Below the pieces are notes generated by a model. That model saw nothing but the letters and a program-made list of their open reading frames with translations. It made no database searches and had not been told where the DNA came from. Below, in pieces: positions 10,947-22,400 of a stretch of 64,000 bases of DNA (the stretch's first letter is position 1; every line of letters begins with the position of its first letter). Source of the DNA: Chrysogorgia sp. JL179-B06. Taxonomy: Eukaryota > Cnidaria > Anthozoa > Scleralcyonacea > Chrysogorgiidae. The stretch lies in the NCBI GenBank assembly GCA_035772405.1, contig JAYKKM010000218.1, positions 186,001-250,000 on the forward strand, written 5' to 3'. The position numbers were made by a program, and so were the translations under genes.

Positions 10947-11072
10947 AGAAACATTGCAATAACGTGCCTAATGTGTGGAGATACGCCGAAGACGACTGCC
11001 CAAGCAGTGATTAAACACCTCAAGAGGCGTCATCTGAAAGACGAAAAAGGACAATTCGAATATGATTTTTAA
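10947..11072 (+). pseudogene. Short C2H2/BED-like zinc-finger ORF end
   Basis: A plus-strand frame reads TCLMCGDTPKTT, then VIKHLKRRH and KDEKGQFEYDF before TAA at 11070. The C-x2-C followed about 13 residues later by H-x4-H fits a BED or C2H2 finger such as those at the N-terminus of hAT-like transposases. It lies on the opposite strand to the hATC relic, so they are probably not one gene. Confidence 0.4.
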
Positions 11073-11082
11073 ATTATGGAAA

Positions 11083-11125
11083 TTATATATCATCATTATT
11101 ATATATCATCATTATTATATATCTC
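11083..11125. repeat. Short tandem repeat, TATATATCATCATTAT unit
   Basis: About two and a half copies of a 16-17-bp unit in direct orientation. Confidence 0.7.
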
Positions 11126-11308
11126 AACATCGCAAAACTATTAACTATGGTTTATAACAGGTTAATGTTAACCGTGTTACAATCAACAACTTTATCAAGT
11201 CCCAACCACCCACATTTTCCGCAATTGTCATTAGCTACGGGCCCCGTGCAACCTTAATCCGGCACTGCTTATAGCGAGGTGTGGGTGGTGTACTTTTGTA
11301 AATCCCTT

Positions 11309-12961
11309 TCATAAACCTTGTAAGAACTGGATGACTTCCAATAGCAGAGTTGTCCTTGGGTAAGGTGAATGCTGATATGCACTTCTTGCAGTATTTATTG
11401 TTGTGTATGCCAGGCCCTTTTCATGGAGTTCAACCAGAAAGTCTATAATTACAGAGGGATCAAAGGGATCAGTCACTCGTTGATTACAAAACTCAGTCCA
11501 TCTCTTAATGTAGGGTTCATATTGTTTGTGTGTGCTCTGAGAGCAGGATTGCAGAATGACAAATGCAGCTTTGCCTGAAATGCCTCTCTGTTCGAGACTT
11601 CCTGAGACTTTGCATGCAATCAGTCTTATTTGCTTTCTCAGAGGATGTAGAGCATTGCTGAGGGGTTGCACCAACAGAGTATTGGACTGAGGAAGGAGTT
11701 GAGGCTTGTCGACCAGTAAATAAAGAAGAACTGTAAACCAAGATTGAGTTCTCCAAAGTGGAACCAGTAGAACACCTGAGGCTTTGTCCTGTTCTATCCT
11801 CTGTAAACATGTTTCAATTAGGCTAAAAGGAGAAACGCACAAAATTTGGCTTGTAGCTGCATAATAATTCAGGTTAAGCGGTCGTGAAGTGGATGGTTTT
11901 TGCATTTGTCGGCCATATCTTTCAGATGCTTGGGAGGTCTTCCCCCAAAAGCTTTGTTGAGGGTTTTATGTCCTCTTTACACAGCCTGGTATATTGAGAA
12001 TTCAGGTCTGGCTTAATCAACTCTCGCCTCTTCATGTTGACTCCAGTTTGCATGGCTCAAATGAGCAATGCTATCCATGACATGATCAAGGACTTGTCGG
12101 GTTTCAGGTGTTCCATGTTGAACATCGGCTACAAGTGGTCCTGCCAAAATTGTCAAAACGGATAAGCCTTGAATCAGCGGCTCTTGTGTTCGCTGAAAAG
12201 CCAAGTCGACAGACCTTGTTTTTCTGGACATTAAGTCCCAGATTTCTCCATTAACTGTGGTAAGAGTAAGATACTCACAGTTAGCTGGCAGTGGATATTT
12301 CTCTACTCGTTCCTTCACCGTGAAGAGTTCTCCGGTCAACATATCGATTAACTGAGCAATCTTGCTCTCAATAGGGAGATTTTCGTACATTTGGAATAAA
12401 GCCTGGGTCAGGCTTTCTAGTAGCTCGCTCTGGGAACCTGAGTCAGGTACAACAGAGTTCTTCGACTTTGTTTTGTCATTTACGCCACTCGTTTCGAGTA
12501 CGTCGTCCAGAGTGTTGTTGATATTGAGCAGAGAATCACGTTCGTTACCTAGTCAGCTGTATTAAGGAGGATACTGCGAGAAAAATTTTGGGCGCCCTCC
12601 CACAAAGTGACGACATATCTAGGGGGGTCCGTCTATCGGAAACTTTTTGGGTCTCGGAAATGGCATTTCCTGCATTTTGAGAGCACTTTTGAGTAAAATC
12701 TAAAGACAACAAATACTTTTGTATTTTTTAAAGAAAATATTATTAATAGCACCATTAATAAAAAGAGGCCCCTTGGCACATGGGCCCCGGTGCGGTGCAC
12801 CGTTTGCACACCTGTAGTGCCGCCACTGGGAAGATATCTTCTTTCAGGCTTTCAAAAGCAGCTGTCTGCGTTTGAGAAGCCGTTGCAAGTTTCGTTAGCG
12901 TAGCATGTAGTCCTTGTAGGATGTCCACCATATTTATTTGCTTGTCAGTTGGATCCACCAC
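11309..12961 (-). mobile_element. DIRS-like retrotransposon with internal deletion (gag fused to RNase H end and tyrosine recombinase start)
   Basis: Minus strand, 5' to 3': a gag-like N-terminal part (12961-12830; MVDPTDKQINMVDILQGL); an interruption at about 12568-12832; gag again, open from about 12552 to 12013 (CEYLTLTTVNGEIWDL) and on to about 11890 with a frameshift. Then comes an RT/RNase H terminal segment (LLVPLWRTQSWFTVLLYLL, about 11780). Last is a tyrosine recombinase N-terminal core-binding part (THKQYEPYIKRWTEFC and TTINTARSAYQ, about 11350-11550) ending at 11309. Gag is joined almost directly to the RNase H end, so nearly all of the RT is gone, and the recombinase lacks its catalytic half. 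The order gag-RT-RH-YR is diagnostic of DIRS/Ngaro-type elements. Confidence 0.7.
12568..12832. mobile_element. Repeat insertion interrupting the DIRS-like gag
   Basis: The minus-strand gag frame stops making sense at about 12832 and resumes at about 12552. On the minus strand the insert begins CAGTGGCGGCACTACAGG, a GC-rich end like those of DNA transposons. It contains GGGGGGTCC and AAATTTT blocks also seen near 27300. Its other end and target duplication are not clear. Confidence 0.5.
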
Positions 12962-13558
12962 TGCCGTAATGTTTTCAGCCAGTATCTCGACGTGGTAAGG
13001 AATCTCTTCTTTCGAATGATCGGAAAGTATAACGAAAAACTGTTGAATTCAACCATAAATGCACTAATACTCAAACGAAAAAATTTTTTAACTGCACTGG
13101 TAAAGCGCGCGAAAAGCACTGGTTGTGCGCATGCGTCTGCAATCTCATGGGATCCCTGCTACAGTGAATGACAAGATGGAACTCTTAATGCCTCAAAACA
13201 TTGATGTACAAACATCAAAATGTTTCTTTTAAGATGGACGTTCCCCATTGACAAGTGGCATTGTATGGACCTATGGAACCTGTACAACATTTAAAAACTT
13301 TTACTGAGACACTATTCAACCTATAGTTATGCATACTACATTCAAAATACAATGAATTATTTAGATACACTAAAACAACCCCTTACAGAAAAAGACTATA
13401 GGTGCCTATAGGGCATGCGCACCTAGACAGAGTAAAGAGTTCAGTGGCAGTCGAAGAATAAACTTGCTTGCTCACTATGCTTTAGGTTTCGTAGTCCAGA
13501 CGAAGATTTATCCCTACCACTGATAGAAGCTAATCATATGATTTTACAACAATGCAGA

Positions 13559-13580
13559 TTGATCGGACCTGTCCGATCAA
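13559..13580. promoter_or_regulatory. Perfect 10-bp stem hairpin in the LINE N1 5' region
   Basis: TTGATCGGAC and GTCCGATCAA pair exactly around a 2-base centre, about 70 bp before the first Met codon of N1. A role in transcription or translation is conceivable but not shown. Confidence 0.5.
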
Positions 13581-13648
13581 GTTCCCCGTGGCCAAAGACG
13601 TAAAGATGGCGTGTAAAGAAAGCTAGCTCGCGAATTTTACGTTTTATT

Positions 13649-16536
13649 GTGTTTATTCTTCTCTATACCTTGTTACTAAGGCGTAGAATAAAGCCTATAC
13701 CCTGTACAATCTCAAATGATCTATTATCTGAACTGGTTGTTGGAAGCAATGCAAGTTTACCCGACATAACGAATCACTACCATCGTTCAAGTCAGGTTAC
13801 AAAGTCGAAGTTAAATCAGTTATACATTTATCACAAAGGAGTCATAATGCTGAAGGTTACGAAGATATACCTACTTGCAAATCTAATAGTTCTCTCTGGT
13901 GATATTTCCTTAAATCCAGGACCGACTGTTATACCAATAAATAGTACTACGGAATCTACTGGCATCATTCCAGAACCGTATGTGTTCGGCAAATTAGAAA
14001 CCCGTGGTATCTCACTAGCACATTTGAACGTGAGAGGCATTCGCTCTTCCTTTGATGAACTTCGGATTCTATTGCAAGATAAAACATTGGACGTTTTAAC
14101 CATTAGTGAGACTTGGCTAAGTGATAAAATTGGCGGCGATGAGTTCAATATTGATGGCTACTCTCTACTTAGGAAGGACAGGACATGCAAATGGCGGTGG
14201 CGTAGCTGCATATGTTACGAATGTTTATGCTTTTCAACGGATAACTGAATTGGAATCGAACGACCTCGAGGTACTATGGTTTGAATTGAAAATACCGAAA
14301 TCTAGACCTCTTCTTGTTGTCTCAGTATATGTCTCTCCTGGTGATGAAAGCTTTTATGATAAATTTAGAATCCACCTTCAAACAATAAATCAACATCAGG
14401 AATGTCTATTATTAGGTGATTTGAACTGTGATATGCAAATAAACCTTCCGCAGACACGAAAGCTTAAATCGCTTATGCTACAATTCCAAATGAATCAACT
14501 TATCCAAGAGCCAACGAGAATTACGGAAACGACAAAGACTCTCATTGATCTTGTTTACTCTACAAGTCCAGAGAAAATTGGCGAGGTTAATGTCATGCAC
14601 CTCAGCATCAGTGATCACTCCCATGTGTATGTGGTACGTCAAGCAAGACCTGTTAAGAAATTGCCACGAATTATCACATTTAGGAGTAACAGACACGGTT
14701 TGGTCAATGTTTAAAGATATGCTTACTGAGGTGTGTGACAATCACGCACCAATTATTAATCGTAAAGTACGAGGTGAACAATGTCGATGGCTAACAGACA
14801 AAGTTAAAGAATTGATGAGGCAGAGAGATTATTTCCATAAAAAAGCCATTGAATCTGTTGATGGAAACAATTACTGGCAACTGTATAGGCAAGCACGGAA
14901 CGAGGCCAACAAGCGAATTCGTCTGGCTAAAGAAAGCTATTATAAATCTCAATTTCAAGAGAATAGAGATAATCCAGAAGGTATATGGAAAACTATAAAG
15001 AAATTATTACCGCAAAAGAATAGAAGTTGATTCTGTCTACAAACAGCTGAAACGTCTCAAAATCGGGAAAGGTGCAGGATTTGATAACATCCCTGGTCGC
15101 CTATTGAAAGTTGTTTCGCAAAAGCTCGCGCCTTCGTTAACCTATATGTATAATCTGTCTTTGTCCACTGGTATCTTTCCTCAAGAATGGAAAATTTCAA
15201 AAATTACACCGCTATTCAAATCAGGTAAAAAAGATCAAGCTAACAACTATAGACCGATATCGATTCTTCCAACTATAGCCAAAATATTTGAAAAGGAAGT
15301 ACATCGTCAGGTGTATTCATTTCTAACGGAAAATAATATCTTCCATCCGTGTCAGCATGGTTTTCGTAAAAAACGATCAACACATACAGCACTCTTGGTT
15401 GTGGATAGGTGGTTACAAAACATGGACAATGGTCAAGTAACTGCAGTGGTCTTCCTGGACCTGGCAAAGGCCTTTGACACCGTAAGTCATGCAATACTTC
15501 TCGAGAAACATAGCGCTTCGGGAATCTCCGAGCTTGAAATTAAGTGGTTTTCTTCTTATTTATCAGATCGTCAACAATATGTAGTTCACAATGGAATTTC
15601 ATCCACGAACCTGCCAATCAAATGTGGAGTTCCACAGGGGTCTGTTCTTGGACCCCTGCTATTTTTAATCTACGTAAATAATTTACCCGCATGTATTTCT
15701 CATGCATCAATAAATATGTTTGCCGATGATACTGCACTCTTCTTTAGTAGTAAAGACCCCAATGAAATTGAACAGAAACTGAACAATGATTTGGAATCCA
15801 TCTCTGAATGGCTAGAAGCTAATGGTCTTGTTTTAAATACAACAAAGTCTGAATATATGTTAATTGGAACATCTCAGAGACTGAGTAATTATCAACCAAT
15901 CCAACTTCATCTTTGCGATACTAATATTAAGAGAGTCGAAACATCAAAGTATTTGGGAGTAATGCTGGATCCTAGCCTAACCTGGACACCTCACATCGAC
16001 AACTTATGTAAAAAGAGGTATCGTCTAGAGTTGGGCTTTTAAAGCGAATCCGTCCCTTCCTTAACATTGCAACTGCCAAGCTAGTGTATCAATCAACTAT
16101 TTTGCCCCTGTTTGATTACTGCGACGTTGTATGGGACATCTGCAATGAGTCGTCTAAAACAAAAATACACAGACTCCAGAATTGTTCCGCTAAAGTAATT
16201 ATGAATTGGGATATCATGACACCTTCAGATGAAGTACTGTCAGACCTGAATTGGTGTAAGCTAGAGAAGAGAAGACATTTACATAAAGCCATACTTATGT
16301 ACAAATGTTTACATATGGAATCAGAGGGTGTAAATGTTAATCTTGTTCGTCATATGGATAGACACACCTATAACACTAGAAAAAAGGAGAATTTTGTTCT
16401 CCCTAAGCCAAAGACAAATAATCTAAAACGAACATTTAGATACTCATCAGCACAAATTTGGAATTTACTTCCATTTGATGTTAAAAACGCAAATTCCCTT
16501 GCAGCATTTAAAAGAGCTTACATTAATACTAATTAA
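13649..16536 (+). pseudogene. LINE N1 polyprotein: 2A-like leader, AP endonuclease, reverse transcriptase
   Basis: A leader of about 91 residues ends in GDISLNPGP. The endonuclease follows with LAHLNVRGIRSS, ISETWL, LLLGDLNCDM and the SDHSHVY end. The RT has NNYRPISILPTIAKIFEK, VFLDLAKAFDTVSH (motif A), GVPQGSVLGPLLFLIYVN and an intact FADDT at 15719-15730. The tail reads YSSAQIWNLLPFDVK and stops at 16536. Damage: frameshifts near 14178, 14690 and 16015, and an apparent in-frame loss at about 15030, where KKLLPQKN runs straight into the RT N-terminal thumb (KGAGFDNIPGRLLK), skipping the usual linker. The catalytic residues seen are kept, so decay is moderate. Confidence 0.85.
13898..13924 (+). 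other. 2A-like translational recoding motif (GDISLNPGP)
   Basis: Residues 84-92 of the N1 leader read G-D-I-S-L-N-P-G-P. This fits the 2A core D-x-E/S-x-N-P-G-P, preceded by a hydrophobic stretch (IYLLANLIVLS). In picornavirus-like 2A sequences and in 2A-like sequences described from APE-type LINEs, the bond before the last Pro is skipped during translation. Activity here is inferred from the motif. Confidence 0.75.
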
Positions 16537-16709
16537 TAATTTACATAATACTACTCATAATTTAAATTTTCATTGTTGTATTTTAAACTATAATTCTTAA
16601 TAACTTATTGTAATTAATTCATGTTATATTTAATTATAAATTACTCATGCATTTAGTTAGGTCAATCAGGGCCTCCAGGGAGAACAGTCATTTGACTGAT
16701 GGAGTTACC

Positions 16710-18229
16710 AACAACAACAAACGTTTTACGGCCATTTTCCCCGCTTACGCAGGGGTTGGCCGGTGGTTCCCCACGACAGTTTCCTCCACTTTCCACGATC
16801 ATCTTCCCTCTCCACTACCTGGCTCCATGTCATCCTTGGCCTTCCTCTTCCTCTTGCACCATCAACCTCATTAGACATACACCTCTTCACCCAGTCACCA
16901 TCATCTTTCCGCAGCACATGTCCCAGCCACCTTAATCGGCTCCTCTTTACCACGTCAGACACCGATTCAATACCCATTCTTTCTCTCAGCTCCTCACTAG
17001 ACACTATCCCTCAGCGATACGCCACACATCCACCGCACCATCCGCATCTCTGTCCTCTCCAGTCTATTATTCAGCTCCACAGTCATGGCCCACGTCTCAC
17101 TTCCATAGATAGCACTCCTCACACAGGCCACATACACCTTCAGCTTTAGCAACACTTCCTTCCTTGTCAGGATCCCAGAGAGCTCTTTAAACTTTCCCCA
17201 TGCACAACATAGCCTTGCCACAGATGCTGAATTTGCTCCTCCACCCCCATTCAGCATATCCCCCAGGTAACAAAACTTTTTAACATTCTCTCAATGCACC
17301 CCATTGCTCAGATCCATGCTCTCATCTACGTCATTATCCTCTCCATCCTCTGCTCTTTCACACACCTTACAAACAAACGTATCCACAACTCTAGCCAGTG
17401 AGCCCTTCACGCCTGAGCACCGCTTGTGTACCCATCCACTACAGCCTGTGCATCGAATATAATTATTTCCAACACCCTTCCCACATATACTACACGGCCA
17501 CTTCCCTAACTTTTCAACATGACCACCATTCTTCCTTGACACCATCACCTTAGTCTTACCAGTGTTCATCTTCAAACCATTTGCCCCATCGCATCACTTT
17601 CTCCTTAAGCTCCTATGCTCTCAGCCATCAAAACCAGATCATCGGCATACAACAACTCCCATGGCATACCCTCTCTAACTTCTTGCCACAAAAACTTGTA
17701 CCGTCCACTCTTCCCTCAAACCATTCTAGTGCTTCCACCTTTCCATCTTGTCTCTTGGACACAACACACACAGACTCTCCGCCTCTCTAACACATCTGCT
17801 ACCTCACTCGATCTTCCAGTCATGCTTCCTACATTCCATGATCCAAACCTAATAACCCGAGGTCCACGTGGTACATCAAGCGAATTGCCATCATAGGTGG
17901 TGTTATCCACAACCACGTTTCTCTCAGGTTCCCCATCTTGATTTTTAACGAGAGGAGATGGGGATCCCCACGGGACACTTTGGGCTGTACCCTGCCCATG
18001 CCTATTAGCTGCCATTTTGAATACTTAATGTAGCAGGGTTTTTATGATCGGATGCCCTTCCTGACACCAACCTTTTCTGTTAGGGGAGGACCCTTAGCCT
18101 TTGTCTTAAGAGACCAACCTACAAGGCAGCAGGTGGATTTTGAATCAGAGTTGCCTTCTCCTAGCCTTTGCCTGAAGAGGCATTGCCCTGCAAGGCAGCA
18201 GGTGGATGCAGTTTAATGTCATACCCAGT
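16710..18229 (-). mobile_element. LINE N2: RTE-like non-LTR retrotransposon, internally deleted, inserted in N1
   Basis: Minus strand: an endonuclease start (FGSWNVGSMTGRSSEVADVL, VQETRWKGG) at 18015-17716 runs directly into the RT active-site region LLYADDLVLMAES (YADD at 17638-17649), so most of the endonuclease and RT is deleted. Then come KMNTGKTKVM, a PHD-like zinc finger within the RT tail (PCSICGKGVG, CSGWVHKRCSG, FVCKVC; 17575-17291), SAIYGSETWAM, and RLRWLGHVLRKDD with GRGRPRMTW (to 16726). The 3' tail is a (TTG)n run. The 11-bp duplication ATGGAGTTACC flanks it (16699-16709 and 18230-18240). Frameshifts occur at about 17610, 17290 and 17000. Confidence 0.85.
18087..18210. repeat. 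Two tandem units of about 62 bp in the N2 5' region
   Basis: Both units contain TAGCCTTTG, AAGAG, CAAGGCAGCAGGTGGAT in order. They lie in the 5' untranslated part of the minus-strand RTE-like element; such elements can carry tandem promoter-like repeats at that position. Confidence 0.7.
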
Positions 18230-18319
18230 ATGGAGTTACCCTGATGTAAATGCAGTTACCCTAAGTAAATAAAAGCTTATTATAATAATTATTATTATAG
18301 ACAATGTGCCAATTTAGAA

Positions 18320-18430
18320 GCCTATAGGCACGTATACGCGTCTATAGGCTAATAGGTTTCTCTATAGGTCGCCTATAGGTTTCCTATAGGTTTCCTATAG
18401 GTTTCCTATAGGTTGCCTATAGACATGTAT
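18320..18430. repeat. Palindromic minisatellite, CCTATAGGTTT unit
   Basis: About five near-exact tandem copies of the 11-bp unit between 18360 and 18420, flanked by looser CTATAGGC/GTATAGGC variants. The core CCTATAGG is its own reverse complement. The same core occurs at about 13395-13412, just left of LINE N1. Confidence 0.85.
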
Positions 18431-18589
18431 ATAGGCAGGCCGTTAGACGTTTTTGTTAGGGACTTCATTTTTTGGGACTTCATTGTCTACCTAGCCATTG
18501 ACGGTTCCAGGTCTGGACACTGATGCGCAGATACAAATAAAGAAAGTGAATCAGAACAAACAGATAGAAACTTGAGAAAAGGAAGCATG

Positions 18590-18985
18590 TGTCGAAAAAA
18601 CAATAAGAACAAACCCAGAGTTTCTGCATTAATCAAGGACAGACATACATGTCCTGGTGTCCATGTTTACGTTCCAAGAAAGGTTGCATAGGGTGTGATA
18701 ATCCACACAGTTAAGATAAGAACTCTCAATAATTACTCAGGAGCTACCAAAAAGTCGCAAACGCAAGTCGTGTGAATTGGGACGGATAAGAAAGGAGGGA
18801 TAGGTGTTTCTAATTGAACAGGGTGAAGATGTAAGGTGTGGAGAAGCAAGAATACTATTTACACCCTTCTATCACCAGCGACCAACTGGAAGCTATGTAT
18901 AACAATGCAGTGTTAAAGGCAAAACTGCTGGACTTACAATGCAACCAAAAGGAGAAAAGAAAATTCAATGCAAGTTGGAGCACTT
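18590..18985 (+). pseudogene. Decayed cysteine-rich (CXC-like) coding relic
   Basis: The plus strand contains SWCPCLRSKKGCIGCDNP (about 18655-18712), a C-x-C...C-x2-C arrangement with Asn-Pro like tesmin-type CXC repeats. About 100 bp on, another frame reads FLIEQGEDVRCGEAR and then LEAMYNNAVLKAKLLDLQ. Stops and frameshifts break the series. Repeat-borne proteins with such cysteine motifs are known in invertebrates, but no exact family is recognised. Confidence 0.35.
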
Positions 18986-19744
18986 TGTAACAAAACAGCA
19001 ACTTCGTCTACTTCTTTTAGAACAATGATTTTGTTGTGGTGACAAATTTAAATACAGCTTTGTAAAACGTACTAACCATGGTGAATGGTAATAAGTTAAG
19101 AACGTTCTGAAATCTAAACTGCTTATTTGTCTTCGAAATGAATTGAACATTTTTACTAAGATTAGTCACTTCTTGTTTGTTTTTGTTTACAGTTAAACAA
19201 TGCATATATTATACATAAATGTGTGAAAGGTTATCGAATTACGTTGATTATGGGAAGATTGTCAATGAAGGTTATCAAGACAAATGGAGGTCATATTAAA
19301 TGTTTGCTAGTACAGTAATCATCAAATCTGCAATGTTACCACAGTTCAGAAATTTCATACAAAAAAATTTCCTTCAAAGCACCAATAAGCTTTTCTCTGT
19401 ACACTTGGCACACTGGATGAAGTGATCTTGCTTTGCTTTCTCAATTCTCTTGCATACTTGTAAGATAGAGAAACATACTGCTCTGAAAAGGCAATCGCCA
19501 TTTTTTGGCATATCAACAATGTTGAAGCTCTGTGCTGCAACATTTTCACAAGTCTTGTTGATTCTGTGGTTGGGTCATTTTTTAGGGTTAGGGTTATTTT
19601 TAGCAGACAGACTTTATTACTTCAAATTCTTGCGAGCCCCACATCGGTTAAAAAAAACAAACGAATAAAAATATCATGCATATATAAATAAATGTAGAAA
19701 TGCAACTAATATCCTACTATATTTGAAAAGTAATAAATATAGTA
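18986..19744. other. No gene recognised
   Basis: AT-rich DNA with a short GGGTTAGGGTTA stretch near 19584. No supported frame. Confidence 0.5.
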
Positions 19745-21305
19745 TTACAATATTAAAAATATGGGTCTAGTTCCCAAACAATTGTTTTGAAGCAGCTTGT
19801 AAAAACACTGTTTGCGTAGATGATCATCATCCAATAAGAAAGGGTAATAGGCACTAGTAAGTACGTCTTCATTATCCATGTTATATAGTTGGCTGACTTG
19901 TGAAACTGTTAGCAAATCAGTCAAATCAAAAAGTCTACAAGTGTAAATATCGACATCAGCACCGTTGGAATGTTTCCACATTGTAAATGAACCAAATTAG
20001 TGATTCGAACTCTAGAAAGGATTTCGTTTTGCAACAACCCAATGGAATAATAGCTCAAGGTTTGGATGCGTTCTATTAAGGTGAGTTAATTCTGGCTTCT
20101 GCAACATTCGTTCTTTCCACGTATGTTCTTGATTGTTCGCGATGCTATTGATCACTATTGTACATGGGTTTAGTGGGAAAGTAACCAGTTAATATATATA
20201 TTACTCTAAATATGTGTACAAGTTATATTGTTTCAAAATAGCGATGATATCTGGGGCAAAACCAATCGACGCCTGTCACATGGTAGAGGTGGGAAAATAA
20301 TCTTCGGATAAATATTTTTTTATGCAAATAATCAGGTGATGATCGAACGACACAAGTTCCCAAGGAAGAAAAGTTTAATTTTATCGATATAACCAACTGC
20401 ATTCCATAAACCAATGGCACCTAAGGTTAGCAGGTTGAGCATTTCTTTTTCAGTACTATTTAAATTATTCCACAGCTCACTGCCGTACAACATAGCTGGG
20501 ATGCCAAAAGATTTCCAAATGTTTATTCCACACAATGGGTTGATTCCTCCTGCTCTAATACCAGCTCACATGAATGATGCAACCACGGCATTGCTTTTCG
20601 CAACAGCTTCCCACTTAATTTATGCCCACATGGGCCCAAGATGATTTTTTGTTAATTATTTCATTTTTCAGAAACCACCGCCTGTTAGATAATTATGTAG
20701 CTTCACCAAAAGTCACTACATCTTACTGGAATTAAACTCAAATCTCCACTTATTGTTGTACCATTGCATCGTAACTAACCATTCTCTGTAAGCCATGTAC
20801 CCTTAGGGATACAAGTATAGAATCACAATTAATTGCAAGACTTCAGGAATGTCATTATTGTAGCACCTGTAAAGCCTGGGCGATACGCTACCTTGACGGA
20901 CACCTTGATTAACAGGAAACGTAAATGAAAGCTTTCTATCGAGTAACACACAGTATTGCAATACCAAATTTCATACCAATGTTATACAGCTTGTAAAATG
21001 GACCATCTAACCAGACCGTGTCAAATGCCTTAAACGAATCCATAAAACAGCAATATACTTTGCTTCCTCTCAAAGTTGCATAGAGTTCTAGTCCACCGTA
21101 CTCGAGATGTTCGTATGTCAAACCGTCAAGTCCACCAGATTTACCAGATGTTAGTTTTGGAGGGTCGTCTACATACTTAGACTAAAGCTCTCTACTTCAC
21201 TCTTATTTTGTTTTCAACCACTTTAAAGTTATCGAAATCCGGGTTATCAATAGGAGTGTTCAAAGTTATATAATGTTTTCTCCACTCTGCCAGAACATAA
21301 TTTTC
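19745..21305 (-). mobile_element. LINE family N3, copy at 20 kb: reverse transcriptase and C-terminal part
   Basis: Minus strand: an N-terminal RT stretch (EWRKHYITL-like, about 21280); motif A in CFMDSFKAFDTVWLDG (about 21040); a motif B-like GVRQGSVSPRLY (about 20890); a gap where the YADD region should be; then NIWKSFGIPAMLYGSELW (about 20510); and a C-terminal part with VSQLYNMDNEDV (about 19900). The C-terminal segments match those of the two N3 copies in the segmental duplication (WKSFGIP-MLYG; LYN-D-ED), so it is the same family. Stops and frameshifts are frequent. Confidence 0.7.
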
Positions 21306-21307
21306 AT

Positions 21308-21480
21308 CAGTAATAATAATAGTAATACTTATATAGCGCACATATACAATAGCTGTTCAAGGCACTTCACAATGATAATACTGAATAAAAGTCATTAACA
21401 ACTGTCTACGTACAAATAACAAAATCCAACAAAATACAAATGACTCAATGATCTTATGATATTAAAATAACAATAATAGA
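21308..21480 (-). mobile_element. 3' end of a LINE/SINE family with (TTA)n tail
   Basis: Top strand TAATAATAATAG is followed by ACTTATATAGCGCA and GCACTTCACAA. The same arrangement (AATAATAATAA, CTTATATAGCGCATA, GCGCTTTACAA) forms the 3' end of LINE N8 at 21842. This is therefore a second, short copy of that 3' end, oriented on the minus strand. Confidence 0.6.
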
Positions 21481-21841
21481 CCCGAGGTTGACCGAAAGCT
21501 TACAATAAGTTATAATAAGTTGTCCTCCATCGACTTCTAGAGCACTTGACCCAATACATTGAGCTTTTCGCATGCATTAAATCGTTCGAAAAAAGGTAGT
21601 TCTGTCTACATTGTGTTGGTTTTCAAGGCTCTTAAAGCGTTTTTCATCTTCGTAAATAGGTCGACGTTGTTTCATTCTAAATTTCCGGTTTTCTTTCTAA
21701 TTCTCATATGTTATGTTTATGGCCTCTAGGTCTCCCTTGTTCAATCCAGCCAGGAAATCACTACGATGTCCGTGGTTTTATGAGATAAAATTTCATCCTA
21801 ATTTACATAAACTTTAGCTTTGATTGGGCTATTACATTTAA

Positions 21842-22400
21842 TATAATAATAATAATAATAATAAGTAAACTTATATAGCGCATATACAGAACTGTTCTAA
21901 GCGCTTTACAAATGTTATGCCTAAGTCTATAGTTAATCTAGTTAATTTACACAGTTTGATAAATGAGAATATAGAAAAATATTAAATAATATATCTTATA
22001 TATATACAAAGCTAGTAGAATATAAAACAAAATTAAAAAGATTTATAAACAGATTTAAAAAGATGTGTTTTAACTCTTGATTTAAAAATGTCAATACTTG
22101 CAGATTGCTTAATGTTAATTGGTAATGAGTTCCATAGTTGAGGTGCAGATATAGTGAATGCTCTTTTTCCATAAGACAAGATTAAACGATTCTTGCTTTA
22201 GAAGGTACATAGAAGATGAACGAAGCGTCATTTTTGGCTAAAAACGTGTAATCATTTCTTCCAAGTAGATCGGTGCCATACCACTCAGGGATTTATAAGT
22301 TAATAATAATATTTTAAATTGTATTCGCTCCTCAATAGGCAGCCAATGGAGATCCATAAGAACAGGCGTAATATGATCGATCATATTTACGCGAACGTGT
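21842..22400 (-). mobile_element. LINE N8: C-terminal RT tail and 3' end, (TTA)n tail
   Basis: Minus strand, starting at about 22390: DHITPVLMDLHWLPIEERI, FKILLLTYKSLSGMAPIYL, then (after decay) RAFTISAPQLWNSLPINIK and a final FKSRVKTHLFK at about 22040. These are the conserved C-terminal blocks of CR1/L2-type LINE proteins. The 3' untranslated part ends with GCGCTATATAAG and eight TTA units at 21842-21863. The element is 5'-truncated. Confidence 0.85.

Larger units (their letters stand above)
13430..18300 (+). mobile_element. LINE N1: APE-type (CR1/L2-like) non-LTR retrotransposon, nearly full length, split by N2
   Basis: The element spans a 5' untranslated part with a perfect hairpin, a broken ORF (13649-16536), and a 3' untranslated part to 16709. 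It then resumes after the N2 insertion at 18241 and ends in AATAAAAGC and an ATT-rich tail (about 18260-18300). The 5' limit is uncertain. The coding order is N-terminal leader with 2A-like motif, AP endonuclease, reverse transcriptase, C-terminal tail. Confidence 0.8.

Noticed and set aside
16647..17149. Plus-strand Pro/Ser-rich ORFs
   Set aside because: They mirror the minus-strand RTE-like C-terminal coding sequence (RLRWLGHV, GRGRPRMTW).
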